A stretch of 64,000 nt of DNA from Xenoacremonium recifei. Its lineage: Eukaryota; Ascomycota; Sordariomycetes; Hypocreales; Nectriaceae. The position numbers and the translations under genes were made by a program. Of this stretch, positions 1-9,433 are shown piece by piece. The stretch covers positions 744,001 through 808,000 of the forward strand of contig WOFQ01000012.1 of NCBI GenBank assembly GCA_012184525.1. Direction: 5' to 3'. The notes beneath the pieces are model-generated. The model had not been told where the DNA came from. It saw only the letters and a program-made list of their open reading frames with translations, and ran no database searches. Each line of letters opens with the position of its first letter. Within the stretch, counting starts at the first letter, position 1.

Positions 1-1951
1 GTTTTGGCTGAAGGGCCTCGAGCTGTTATTATCTCCATTTCCCACAGTCGTTGGACTGACAAGACCCAGGATGTCCTTGCGAGTAATTCCCGCCAGAGAT
101 GCACGCCGTCCCGCAGCGATGTTGCGCTCCATGGAGCACAAATGATCGATGAGTTTAGCACCACGAGAACCTATTCCGGACTCATCCGCCACTGTGTTCA
201 AGGTTCTAACTAGTTCCTGAAGTCTCGAACGGCGACTTGAGTTATCGGATAATATGCGCTGATCACTGGACGCTTTTACTAAATCGAGTGCAAGAACAAG
301 ACCAGCAGCCACGAGCCAGATTGTAACATTCCAAAGACGATAGAATGGCTTCGGCAGGCCCTCGTCAGCGAGGTTAAGGATTGTCAAAGCTGCTCTTACG
401 CAGGCACTGTGAGTTTTTGAAAGTGTCACGTCGCCCAAAGACTTGACATAATATCCTCGATGTAATAGGTACGACCGGTATGCCAAAGTCATGCCAATTA
501 TGCGTTTGATGAAATCCTGACTGGAGGACCCTGAGTCAAAAAGAGAGGGAGATGTGAAAGATGTAGAAATATTGTCTAGTTGATCTGAAGCAGCCAGCAC
601 AGCTTCATATGTCGGGTTTTGGTAAGGCCGTAGAGTACCATAGACATCATATAAGACTTTGGAGGAACGGGAGACTGCTAGCAGATACGACAAGGTGCTG
701 ATAGAGCCTGAATTCAACGGGAGACGCTCGCCCTCGTCCGTTAGGCAAGGGAGGGCCGTGTCAAAAGAGTGCGGGGCAACATCTAGGAAATGAGGTGAAA
801 ATTAGCGAATTATTGCTTGTCGATAAGTGATGTATTAGAATCTTCTCACTGGAATATCGGTTATATGAGGTAAAGTACCACTCGGTTGAAACAACATTCC
901 ACCAAACGCGGCGACCTATTTCGCGTTGAACAATGTGCTCGGCCGACCCGGTCAAGTCGTCACCGAGCAAGTGAAGATTGATTGCCCTTGCCATGCCAAC
1001 TTTGATGTTAAACATAGCCTTGTGGATCTTCGAGTTTCTCGATAAGTGAAAAGCGTAATTCAGGACCATAATTGCTTGTAATCCGGGTAGAGATGGTTCT
1101 GCCAACCCATGACAACGGAAAAAGCTGGCGAGGCTGCAATCGAACCAATTTGCAGCCGTGCCACGTAGACTCTCGAGCTCCAAGCCAGCTTCTATTATTC
1201 TCTCATCTTCGAGAAGATACGCAGCAACACTAAGAACGGCGAAAAGAACAGATAAAAACATCGAATCCTCGGCCATTCCTTGATCCAGCTGTATCCAGAA
1301 TTCGTGATGCATATTTCTTAGAGTTGGGCCGTGGACACAGCCGCAAAACCAATCAAGGTCCTTCAAGTAAAGTTCCACTAGTTTCTCGCACTGCAGTCGT
1401 GAAGGTAGAGTCGATAGACAGGTGTTGAAGGCTATCGGCCGAAACCATCGGCCTTCAGGATGCGGGGTCCTGCTGTTATTGACATTGTTGTTGACAGGCC
1501 TTCGATTGTCCTGCCACCTGCGGACTTGTCCGATGTCAAGTGCAGCATCCTCCATTGCCCCGGCAAGACCGCTCTCTTGGAAATCGGTGCTTTCCTCATC
1601 ACGGGATGCTAGTTCGGGATCCGCGGTGAGCCCACACTTTGCCTCAACCCTGGCCAGACGTCGGCGCATCTCATCCAATTCGGTCTTAAGACGTTCGATT
1701 TGGTTTTCAGAGCCACCGCGTTCCAGTGCCCTGCGGGGTGGTGCTAGAGGAAGACGGCGGCAATATGCTGCATCTCCTCTTTCCTCGCATGCGCGGCATG
1801 GAACCTTTCTGTTGCATTTGATCTTGCGCCGTCGACACTCAGCACAGCTTCTCATCCCGCGACTTCTCGCGGGCTGCGATTCATCGTTGAGAAAGTCGTG
1901 ATCGCCACTGTCAAGTGGATTAAGCGACGAGGGATTGCTATCGCGACTCAT
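1..1951 (-). CDS. Zn2Cys6 fungal transcription factor (3' end outside window)
   Basis: A GAL4-type nuclear regulator. Exons are 850-1951 and 1-782, with a 67-nt intron (783-849) starting GTGAGA on the minus strand. The splice falls inside a codon and keeps the frame open to the window edge (at least 628 residues, no stop seen). The binuclear zinc cluster has Cys at 36, 39, 46, 52, 55 and 64 (C-x2-C-x6-C-x5-C-x2-C-x8-C). A leucine/arginine-rich heptad stretch at about 83-108 is a likely dimerising coiled coil. From about residue 180 the sequence looks like the fungal-specific middle homology domain, including a RRVWW motif. It is divergent from the carbamoyl amidohydrolase at 2294 across 342 bp, so it may control that neighbour; this is inferred from position only. 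The family is certain, the target is not. Confidence 0.9.
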
Positions 1952-2293
1952 CTCATCACGAAGGAGCGAAGATTATGAAGCTGAGACGTGATGGATCAGA
2001 GTATGTCCTGGTTTGTAAACCCAGAAATTCTCCCTGCACTTTCGCTCTCTCCCGATATTTTCCCGCTCCAAGTCTAGTCGTTAATTTACGTGGACCGCAC
2101 GTGATATTATCTTTGTCATGGCCGCGATAGTGACAGATACCTCAACGCCTTCCAATTACATGCTAATGGAAAATTCTCGTCTTGAGGCGTTAAGAATGCG
2201 GCATTAAGGACTCTGTGGACGAAGAGTCATTATTAACAGAGTCTTCCCTCGTTCTAATAAACAAAACTGTTCCTTCTCCCACCAATTATTGTC
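1952..2293. promoter_or_regulatory. Divergent promoter with paired GATA motifs
   Basis: Spacer between the minus-strand regulator and the plus-strand amidohydrolase. It holds TTATCT (2107-2112, complement AGATAA) and CGATAG (2125-2130), two HGATAR sequences 12 bp apart. HGATAR is the known binding consensus of AreA-type nitrogen GATA factors, and the flanking genes fit nitrogen scavenging. That these sites act is inference. Confidence 0.4.
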
Positions 2294-3851
2294 ATGCCTG
2301 CCATTTTGGTATCTCCCAGGATGAGAAATATCACTCCCATCAAAATTGGGAGGGCATTTGACCCGAGAGCCCGTTTTTATTCTACGGCACGTCTCAACTC
2401 CGTGTCCAAACTCAAAATCAACAGTAGCCGTCTTCTAGAAACCTTGCACTACACGGCAAAATGGGGTGCTGCTCATCGTTACGGAAAGTAGGCGGCCACA
2501 TTGCATGGGAGAACGATCATTCAGTCGCTGACATCTTTAGGGGTGCAACGGAAACAGGCATGGCTAGACTCACGCTCTCGGATGATGATGCCAGTGTCCG
2601 ACGCTGGTTTGCAGACACAGCCCAGAGCATCGGATGCTCTTTGACAATAGATCAAATGGGCAACATGTTTGCTCGCAGACCCGGTTCGCTAAAGTCCACC
2701 ACGCCGATGACGGCAATGGGAAGCCACCTGGATACTCAGCCCCGTGGTGGTAGATACGACGGCATTCTCGGCGTTGTTTCGGCTCTGGAAGTCCTTACCA
2801 CATTACAGGAGGCGGGATATGCAACACGCTTCGATGTCGGAGCAGTCAACTGGACAAAGTTAGCCCCATCCAATCCCGACGAATGAAGTTATGCTCACAG
2901 ACTTTCAGCGAGGAAGGCGCCCGGTTTCCCAAATCGATGCTGTCGTCAGGGGTCTGGGCAGGCCAAATCCCCCTTGAGGAAGCTTGGGCTTTAACGGACG
3001 TCCATGACCCTGCCATCACACTAAAATCCGAACTGGAAAGACATGGAATGCTCGGCCCCGTTGCTTGCTCCAGCAGTCCCCAAGACGGCTACCCCCTTGG
3101 AGCTCACTTTGAGCTTCATATTGAGCAAGGACCTATTCTGGAAAGAACTGGTAAAAAGCTAGGGGTGGTTCAGGGTGTGCAGGGCTACCGTTGGTTCACG
3201 TTCACCGTGAAAGGCCGTGATGCCCATACTGGAACCACTCCCCTGGAAATGCGCCACGATCCGTTATTGGCAGCAGCAAGGATGATCGCTTCGTCGAACA
3301 ACATCGCAAAGCACTTCGGTGGCCTAGCATCCACGGGGATCCTCAAGCTCCCGCCAGACTCCTCGACTAATACTATTTCGTCGCAGGTTTCGTTCTCACT
3401 GGATATACGGCACCCAGATGACACAATACTAGCGGAGATACAGAACGCATGTCTCGCATCTTTTGCAGATATCTCCGGTGCTGAGAAGGTGGAGCTGGAT
3501 TGGGCTATAGACACTGACTCCCCTTCAGTCAAATTCAATGACGAGTGCATCAAAGTAGTTGAGAGTGTGGCCAATGGGTTGGTAGGTACTGACGGCTGGG
3601 TTCACATGACAAGCGGCGCTGGCCATGACAGCGTATATACTAGTCGCCACTGTCCTACAACCATGATATTTGTGCCTTGCAGAGATGGCGTCAGCCACCA
3701 CCCGGAGGAATACTGCAGCCCAGATGATTGGTAACGCTCCCCAGATTACACTTTGCTCTGATCAGCCATTCTAACATTTGATAGCGCTCTGGGAGCTCAG
3801 GCGCTTCTCGAAGCTGTTGTTGAGTATGATGCAAAAAGACTGTCAAGTTGA
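2294..3851 (+). CDS. M20-family N-carbamoyl amino acid amidohydrolase (hydantoinase/carbamoylase)
   Basis: Predicted zinc-dependent amidohydrolase cleaving N-carbamoyl compounds (L-carbamoylase, beta-ureidopropionase or allantoate amidohydrolase type) to release ammonia, CO2 and an amino acid. Exons 2294-2487, 2541-2858, 2909-3730 and 3785-3851 give 466 residues. Splicing rebuilds the motif NEEGARF (171-177) across the second intron and the family-typical C-terminus across the third. Likely metal ligands are H127 and D138 in the GSHLDT..GGRYDG block, E173, H241 (HIEQGP) and a late His in SGAGHDS. The N-terminus is Arg/Ser rich with few acids (ARFYSTARLN near 26-35) and could be a mitochondrial presequence. 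It is divergent from the Zn2Cys6 gene and convergent with the amidohydrolase at 4137. The exact substrate cannot be told from sequence. Confidence 0.88.
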
Positions 3852-4136
3852 AACGTAGTCAGATGGTAAACATTGATACTTGTCGCACAATTCTCAAAGA
3901 GCATCAAGAAGACTATTCGTATAGCCGAGCTTTGTGGGCTTAGCCTACCAAGAGAACCAGCATAACATGCAGGCAATCTGAACTTGAATATTTTACCAAG
4001 ATCATGAGGATAGTCTGTTAAAGCCCATCTCGGTGGATATGAGCATTCCTATGATAAGAACGCCCAAATAAACTGCATCAGTCTATTTATGAATGTTCGT
4101 GATATATGTAATTACATGTAATCGACTTCTAAAGCT

Positions 4137-5471
4137 CTAAAGCTTGGCTAGCTTATCTAAGAGACCCCCTCCAAATTCATGCAAATCATCTCTACACAGA
4201 CGGCCGGATCTAAACACAGCGGTGACCTCGGTCTCTGGTCGCGCCAAAACCTTGATATCGTCCAATGGGTTTGACTTGAGAATAATCATATCTGCTTCGA
4301 AACCTCGTTGAATCTGGCCGAGCTTCGGCAAGCCCATCATTCTCGCAGGGTTGATTGTTGCGCTCCTGAGAATCTCCACAGCGGAAAGCACCTCAGCTCG
4401 AATCTCAAATTCTTGAGCCTGATACTTTCCTAGAGGACCCAGAAGATCAGAACCGTAGCAGAGTGTCACCCCCTCTTCCTTTGCGAGTCTCAATGCGTTC
4501 AAACCTGATTGCATTACCCTGAGATTCTTCTCTCTATTTTCTGGAGGTAGAAAGCTGAAGAGGGATTCGTCGGCCATTGACCGAAGCGCGATAAGAGTGG
4601 GTGTAAGGAAGGCCCCTTTCTGGGCCATCAATTTGGCTGAAGGGCGATCAATTAAGTTGCCATGTTCGATACCCATGACTCCATTACTGATGGCTCGGGT
4701 GATGGAGGCTGGCGTGTAGGCGTGGCAGGTAACATAGGTGCCGGCGTTCTGAGCTACTGATACGTAGGCCCGAATCTCTTCTGGGGAGTATTGTTGATGC
4801 TCGAGCTTGTCTGTAGGACTCGCAATGCCTCCACCACCCATGATCTTGAGGAAATCCGCACCACATCGGATCTCATCCCGCCCGGCGCGGAGGCATTCAG
4901 GAACGCCATCTGCAACACGGCCAAGACCGTTGACAAAGCCGGCAGCACAATCCTTGTGATCATGAGCACCGCGAAAGTCTCCGTGGCCACCCGTCTGGCT
5001 TAGAGCATGGCCAGCAATGTGAATGCGAGGCCCCGGAATCAACCATTCCGCGCATGCTTCCTTCAAGGCCAACGGGGCTCCGCCGCAGTCTCGAACGGTA
5101 GTGAAACCCCGGTATAGCATGTCTCGGCAGACGTAGGCCATGCGAAAACGAATCTGGTCCTCCGGGGTTGCCATTGTATGTCGGAGATCGAGGTCTCCGG
5201 GGACAGCATTGATATGGACATGGCAGTCGATAAGACCGGGGCAGATGTATTTGCCGCCCAAGTCAAAACGCTGGGTGTCGGGCGAGACGTCGAGCGTCTG
5301 CTCACCAACAGCAATGTCGAGGATTATACCCTCGGCGACGTGAATAGATGCCGGTTCCAGGATTTTCCCGGCGACGGGATCGACTATTCTCGCATTCTCT
5401 AGTACCCAGGAGGGGGCTTTGGAAACAGGTAGCCACGGCTTGGTGAACTGCTGCAGCTCTTCCGACTTCAT
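4137..5471 (-). CDS. Metal-dependent amidohydrolase (imidazolonepropionase / ochratoxinase-like)
   Basis: Single-exon protein of 444 residues from the amidohydrolase superfamily (TIM barrel with binuclear metal site). Visible ligands are H84 and H86 (DCHVH), a presumed carbamylated K209 (ADFLKIM), H250 (TCHAY), H270 (IEHGN) and D342 (YGSD). Conserved RGFTTVRDCGG and LSQTGGHGD blocks place it with prolidase-like, imidazolonepropionase-like and fungal ochratoxinase-type enzymes, which cut amide or peptide bonds of N-acyl amino acids. No signal peptide is evident, so it is probably cytosolic. The start is the first ATG of the frame, followed by an acidic, unremarkable N-terminus. It lies between a carbamoylase and a Dal5-like permease, which suggests a shared nitrogen-scavenging role. 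The natural substrate is unknown. Confidence 0.88.
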   Translation of the reverse strand: MKSEELQQFTKPWLPVSKAPSWVLENARIVDPVAGKILEPASIHVAEGIILDIAVGEQTLDVSPDTQRFDLGGKYICPGLIDCHVHINAVPGDLDLRHTMATPEDQIRFRMAYVCRDMLYRGFTTVRDCGGAPLALKEACAEWLIPGPRIHIAGHALSQTGGHGDFRGAHDHKDCAAGFVNGLGRVADGVPECLRAGRDEIRCGADFLKIMGGGGIASPTDKLEHQQYSPEEIRAYVSVAQNAGTYVTCHAYTPASITRAISNGVMGIEHGNLIDRPSAKLMAQKGAFLTPTLIALRSMADESLFSFLPPENREKNLRVMQSGLNALRLAKEEGVTLCYGSDLLGPLGKYQAQEFEIRAEVLSAVEILRSATINPARMMGLPKLGQIQRGFEADMIILKSNPLDDIKVLARPETEVTAVFRSGRLCRDDLHEFGGGLLDKLAKL

Positions 5472-6003
5472 GTTGACGTTATCACGGGGCTCTGTTGTGC
5501 GTTCTCGATAGTCTTACCTACAAACCCCTTTTATTAAGACCGGTTTCAGCTCTATACTTTACTAAGAAGTCACTGAGCTGTAAGTGGTCTTATTCCTCTG
5601 TTTCTCGATCCGGGACCATAAACCAGTCACCCTCTTCAGGGGACATGTACCCGGCAGCCGGAGGAGAGCGGGTCCGGGTACACGTACGCGGGCCCCGATC
5701 CGGCGCTACCGCTTCTCTAGGTGTCCGAGTCAGGCGAAAAATCTGGTACGCACTTCCGGGAGATACAGCCGTATCTTGCCTCACACAGTAATTGCCAAAA
5801 TTGCATTCAGATCCCCCGGCCCTGGGCGGCGGGCTCGCTGATGAGTCTAGGCCTAGATGCTGATAACGCGTCTGGGGTCTTCGCCGCAAGACACTCCGTA
5901 TAATAACCCCTCGAAGGCGATTGCTTGGGACACCGGACTGGCAATCATCCACCTGTCCTGTTGATCTTTCATCTTTGCACGGTGATACTTGAACTACTAT
6001 ACA
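5472..6003. promoter_or_regulatory. Divergent promoter, amidohydrolase / Dal5-like permease
   Basis: A 532-bp spacer without a credible gene; a 169-codon minus-strand frame over it (5590-6099) has no recognisable domain and runs into the permease exon. HGATAR-type GATA motifs occur at 5479-5484 (TTATCA), 5506-5511 (CGATAG) and 5861-5866 (TGATAA). They are consistent with nitrogen regulation of both flanking genes but unproven. Confidence 0.35.
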
Positions 6004-7835
6004 ATGGCCATCTCTCCCAAAGAGACCTCTGTCGGCGCAGACCAGAGTCTGGATAATCTGGAAACCTCTAGCCAGGGGGTCGGCGCCATGGAGTTCCACG
6101 AAGCTGACGAGAACCTCAAGAAGCGAGTTCTACGAAAGACCGACATGATCATTTTGCCGATGGTAATATTATAATCTTAACCACCATATTGCGATGTCGA
6201 AGTTAACATGAAGCGCAGATGTGTTTTATCTTCTTCTTTCAATGCATGACCTGCCCCTCTTCCCATCAAAGACGCGCATTTATATTGACTGGAAAACTAG
6301 ACTTGGATAAGCAGAGTTTATCATTCGCTGCAGTGTATGGCTTGGTTGAGGATCTTGACTTGGTTGGCACCCAGTACTCATGGACTTCGGCTATCTTCTA
6401 CTGCGGTCAACTTGCTGCTGAGTTCCCAATCATTTACCTCATGTCTCGCCTTCGTTTGTCGAAGTTCGTCGGAATTACCATGTACGTTTTCGTAATGATT
6501 AACTCTATCGACGTCCTGGCTAATGAGTCCTGGCGTGCAGTGTGCTTTGGGGTGCTGTTTGCATGTGTCTGGCAGCTCCCAAGACTTTCCACCAGTTTCT
6601 CGTCGTGCGGCTCTTCCTGGGCATGGCGGAAGGTGCTGTCAGCCCGGCCTTCATTACCATCACTAGCATCTGGTACAAGAAGAGTGAGCACCCGCTTCGA
6701 ATTGCGTACGCAGTCCTGCCTTTGTATTTATAACACCTGTGTCTAACGTGAGATTAGCTGTTGGATCACTTGCAACGGCTTGGCCCAAACTCTTGGATCC
6801 CTTCTGATGTACGCCATTGGTTTGAACAATCATCTCGCCATTGCAAAATGGAGAGTTCTATTTCTGATCTGTGGTGCTCTAACCTCTACTATGGGTGTCG
6901 TATTCTTTTTTCTGATGCCAGATAACCCAGAGACGGCATGGTTCTTAACTCCTGAAGAGCGTGTTGCAGCTGCGGCACGTCTAGCAGAAGAACACGATGG
7001 AGGTGACAAGACAAATTTCTCCATATCCCAGCTTTGGGAATCTGTGAAGGACTTCAACGCTTATTCCGCATTCCTCTTTGGCGTCTTGGTAACTGCACCT
7101 GCACCTGTATTGACGGTAAGTCCGGCATGGATTCCAAATCAGATTCTGAAATACTAACCACCCCGAATAGTTCGCATCCTTGATGATCAAACGGCTTGGA
7201 TACACGTCGTCACAAACTTTGCTTTATAATTCTCCGTCCGGCCTGGTTCAAATCGCAGCAATTTGGGCTGGTGTTCTCGGATGCAGAGTCCTCCCCAATA
7301 AGCGTTGCCTAGTTGTTGTTGGGCTCATCTTGATACCCATCATTGGATGCATAATGCTTCTCACTCTGCCATTTTCTGGATGGCCTATTATTGCAGGCTC
7401 CTGGCTGGTAAGTACTGTGAACCGAATCTTAGTTATTTTTCTTTTCTACAAGAGTGCCTGGTAGATGCTGACCTTGATAAGGGTGGCACCGGAGCCAGCA
7501 TCTTTACCATCACCATGAGCCTCAATGCCTCCAATGTAAAGGGTAACACTAAAAAGTCGATTATCAATACGCTCTACTTCATTGGTTACTGCACTGGGGG
7601 TATTGCATTCCCTCAACTCTGGAGCAGCACCGATGCGCCGCGTTACATTAATGGTCTCATTTGCTCTGTGACAGCTTGGTCGTTGTTCATCGTACTCATG
7701 TTTGTATATTGGATTGTTGCTGCCATGAGAAACAGAAGAAGGGAGAAGTTGGCTGCGCAGGGCCATCTGCACGAGTACGAACCAGGCACTGATGTCACTG
7801 ACTTTCAAGATAAGACCTTCAGATACACAACTTAG
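6004..7835 (+). CDS. MFS anion permease, allantoate permease (Dal5) family
   Basis: Plasma-membrane major facilitator of the ACS/Dal5 type, which imports allantoate, ureidosuccinate, vitamins or small organic anions with protons. Exons are 6004-6162, 6219-6243, 6301-6481, 6541-6705, 6758-7115, 7171-7407 and 7482-7835, encoding 492 residues. The second exon is only 25 nt, and the intron after it (6244-6300) has a GC donor and AG acceptor; removing it restores the family pattern Q-Y-L-D-K in TM1. That intron is 57 nt without a stop, so retention would give a 511-residue form. A KxDMIILP start of TM1, the GTQYSW segment and the late NVKGNTKKS loop are characteristic. It is divergent from the amidohydrolase and likely supplies its substrate or a related ureide. 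Confidence 0.86.
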
Positions 7836-7987
7836 TAGAGAAGAAAGCTTACATGATTCAAGACCTAGATCCATAGGTAGAGTAGGATTTTTCAACATAG
7901 GAGGTTGTTCTCGAAGCATCTGCAGTAGGAAGGTTGTATTTGTACATGGACTAAAATAAACCGTGTCGTCGTCGTTTCACACGACAT

Positions 7988-8548
7988 TTACACATACTCT
8001 AGCGTTTCTACTTCCATTATGTTGCTCTGGCCTTCCTGTATGGTCCGCTCTATAGCAACAACAGTAATTTGTGCAAAGACCTTCGCAACACCATGATCCG
8101 CAGTATCGTATGCCCCCGCCCCGTTCATGATATTGATTGACCCAATTGTCTTTCCCTGCTTCCGTACTGGGATATTCATTATGCTCTCCCACCCATTTGC
8201 CAGTAATATCTCATGCTCTGAGAAGTATGATCTTATGTCGTCTTTCGTCGATCCGATTAGAATTTCGCCGTTCTGCAGAACAGTTCGTGACCAGATACTA
8301 TCCGTGACTCGTTTGCGACCCCCTAATCGATGGACTTCAGGCCGAGAGCTGTAGACCCTCGAGAGTGTGCTTGTTGCCGAATCATAAGATAGAATGGTAC
8401 AAGAGGTGTGGGAAAATGCCCCCGAGAGAGCATTGGAAAGTAAGGGCCAGAACGTTTCCAATGATTCATTGCGTTGTAATAAGTCGCATAGTTCGGTCAG
8501 GGCGACCAAGACTTCTTCAGTCTGGAGCGTTGTTTTTTGTCCGTCCAT
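7988..8548 (-). CDS. GAF-domain protein
   Basis: Small intronless 186-residue protein made almost wholly of one GAF fold (about residues 10-175). Family hallmarks are the alternating helix/strand pattern, a central ILIGSTKDDIR segment and the late strand IPVRKQGKTIGSINIMN followed by a helix rich in A/V. It lacks the set of cysteines expected of GAF-type free-methionine sulfoxide reductases, so that activity is unlikely. GAF modules bind small ligands or mediate dimerisation, and related bacterial stand-alone GAF proteins act as sensors. It is convergent with the Dal5-like permease (152 bp apart) and divergent from the regulator at 9434. Ligand and partner are unknown. Confidence 0.75.
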   Translation of the reverse strand: MDGQKTTLQTEEVLVALTELCDLLQRNESLETFWPLLSNALSGAFSHTSCTILSYDSATSTLSRVYSSRPEVHRLGGRKRVTDSIWSRTVLQNGEILIGSTKDDIRSYFSEHEILLANGWESIMNIPVRKQGKTIGSINIMNGAGAYDTADHGVAKVFAQITVVAIERTIQEGQSNIMEVETLEYV

Positions 8549-9433
8549 TGTATCGATGGTTATTCAAGGATGGATTAATGGGAATGTTTTGCTTTGGAAG
8601 AAAGATATAGATGGATGCGGGTACGACTCGGTCACTGGCGCAATTGCCTCTTATGAATGCCGTCCCAACCCGCGCCACTTGTTCCCGGAACCGTGCTCCC
8701 GGTGTGAATTGGCGACAAGCGAAATTCACTGAGAGATGGCAGCTCCAATAGCGAACGTGCCTGGGAAATTTGATCATGGAATACTTGAGTTTTCACGGCG
8801 TCCTTATTTTAAATATGGCTGCTGGCCCAATCAATTAAGCATCTGCTCGGTGGTAATCGTACATCTTGCTGCTCGTGAAAACCCCTGTAGCCCGCTATAC
8901 GAAGCGAGTCATTTTCGACGGCAAGTTGTGAAGGTCTTCATCAGCCGCCGCAAAAATTAACAGTGCGGTATGAGGAAAGCAAAAAAAGGATGCAATATCG
9001 ATTAAAGTGGTCATGCTGACGTAGATGTATTCATTTGATGGTGTACTCCCTATAACACATATGAAATCGATGGAGAGATACGCCCAACCCCTCACTAGCG
9101 TGCTGATCTCTACGCGCGTGCTTGGGGTTTGTCGTGCTCCGCAGATAAGTGGCAATCAACCTCATGTCATCCCTTGTCTCGTGACGGACATCGCTACCGT
9201 ATTGACTTTGAACGTCTAAGAAACGGCTGTGTGGGATCGATACTGTTGTAGCTCCGATGGCTGCCGAGTTAGGACGCTCTCCAAGCCCTACGAGCTCTTT
9301 GAACATGCAGAGCGCATCCATATCATATCCTGGACTGCCGGCTCGGCCGTCCGGTAGAAAACCCCGTCCTAGGGTCCCTGACGAAAAAAGAAAACGGGCA
9401 TCGCGAGCGTGAGTCTACACCCGAAATGACATT
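8549..9433. other. Intergenic, 885 bp, divergent promoter region
   Basis: Separates the GAF gene (minus) from the regulator at 9434 (plus). The short frames here (8736-8960, 8895-9155, 9031-9321) show no domain, no conserved motif and no plausible splicing into a longer product. I see no RNA gene or repeat. Confidence 0.5.

Noticed and set aside
1422..1901. 159-codon plus-strand frame
   Set aside because: Antisense to the zinc cluster exon of the regulator at 1-1951; low-complexity Ser/Arg composition and no domain.
5590..6099. 169-codon minus-strand frame
   Set aside because: Covers a divergent promoter and the first permease exon antisense; no domain or splice logic.
7446..7919. 157-codon minus-strand frame
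   Set aside because: Shadow of the permease's last exon.
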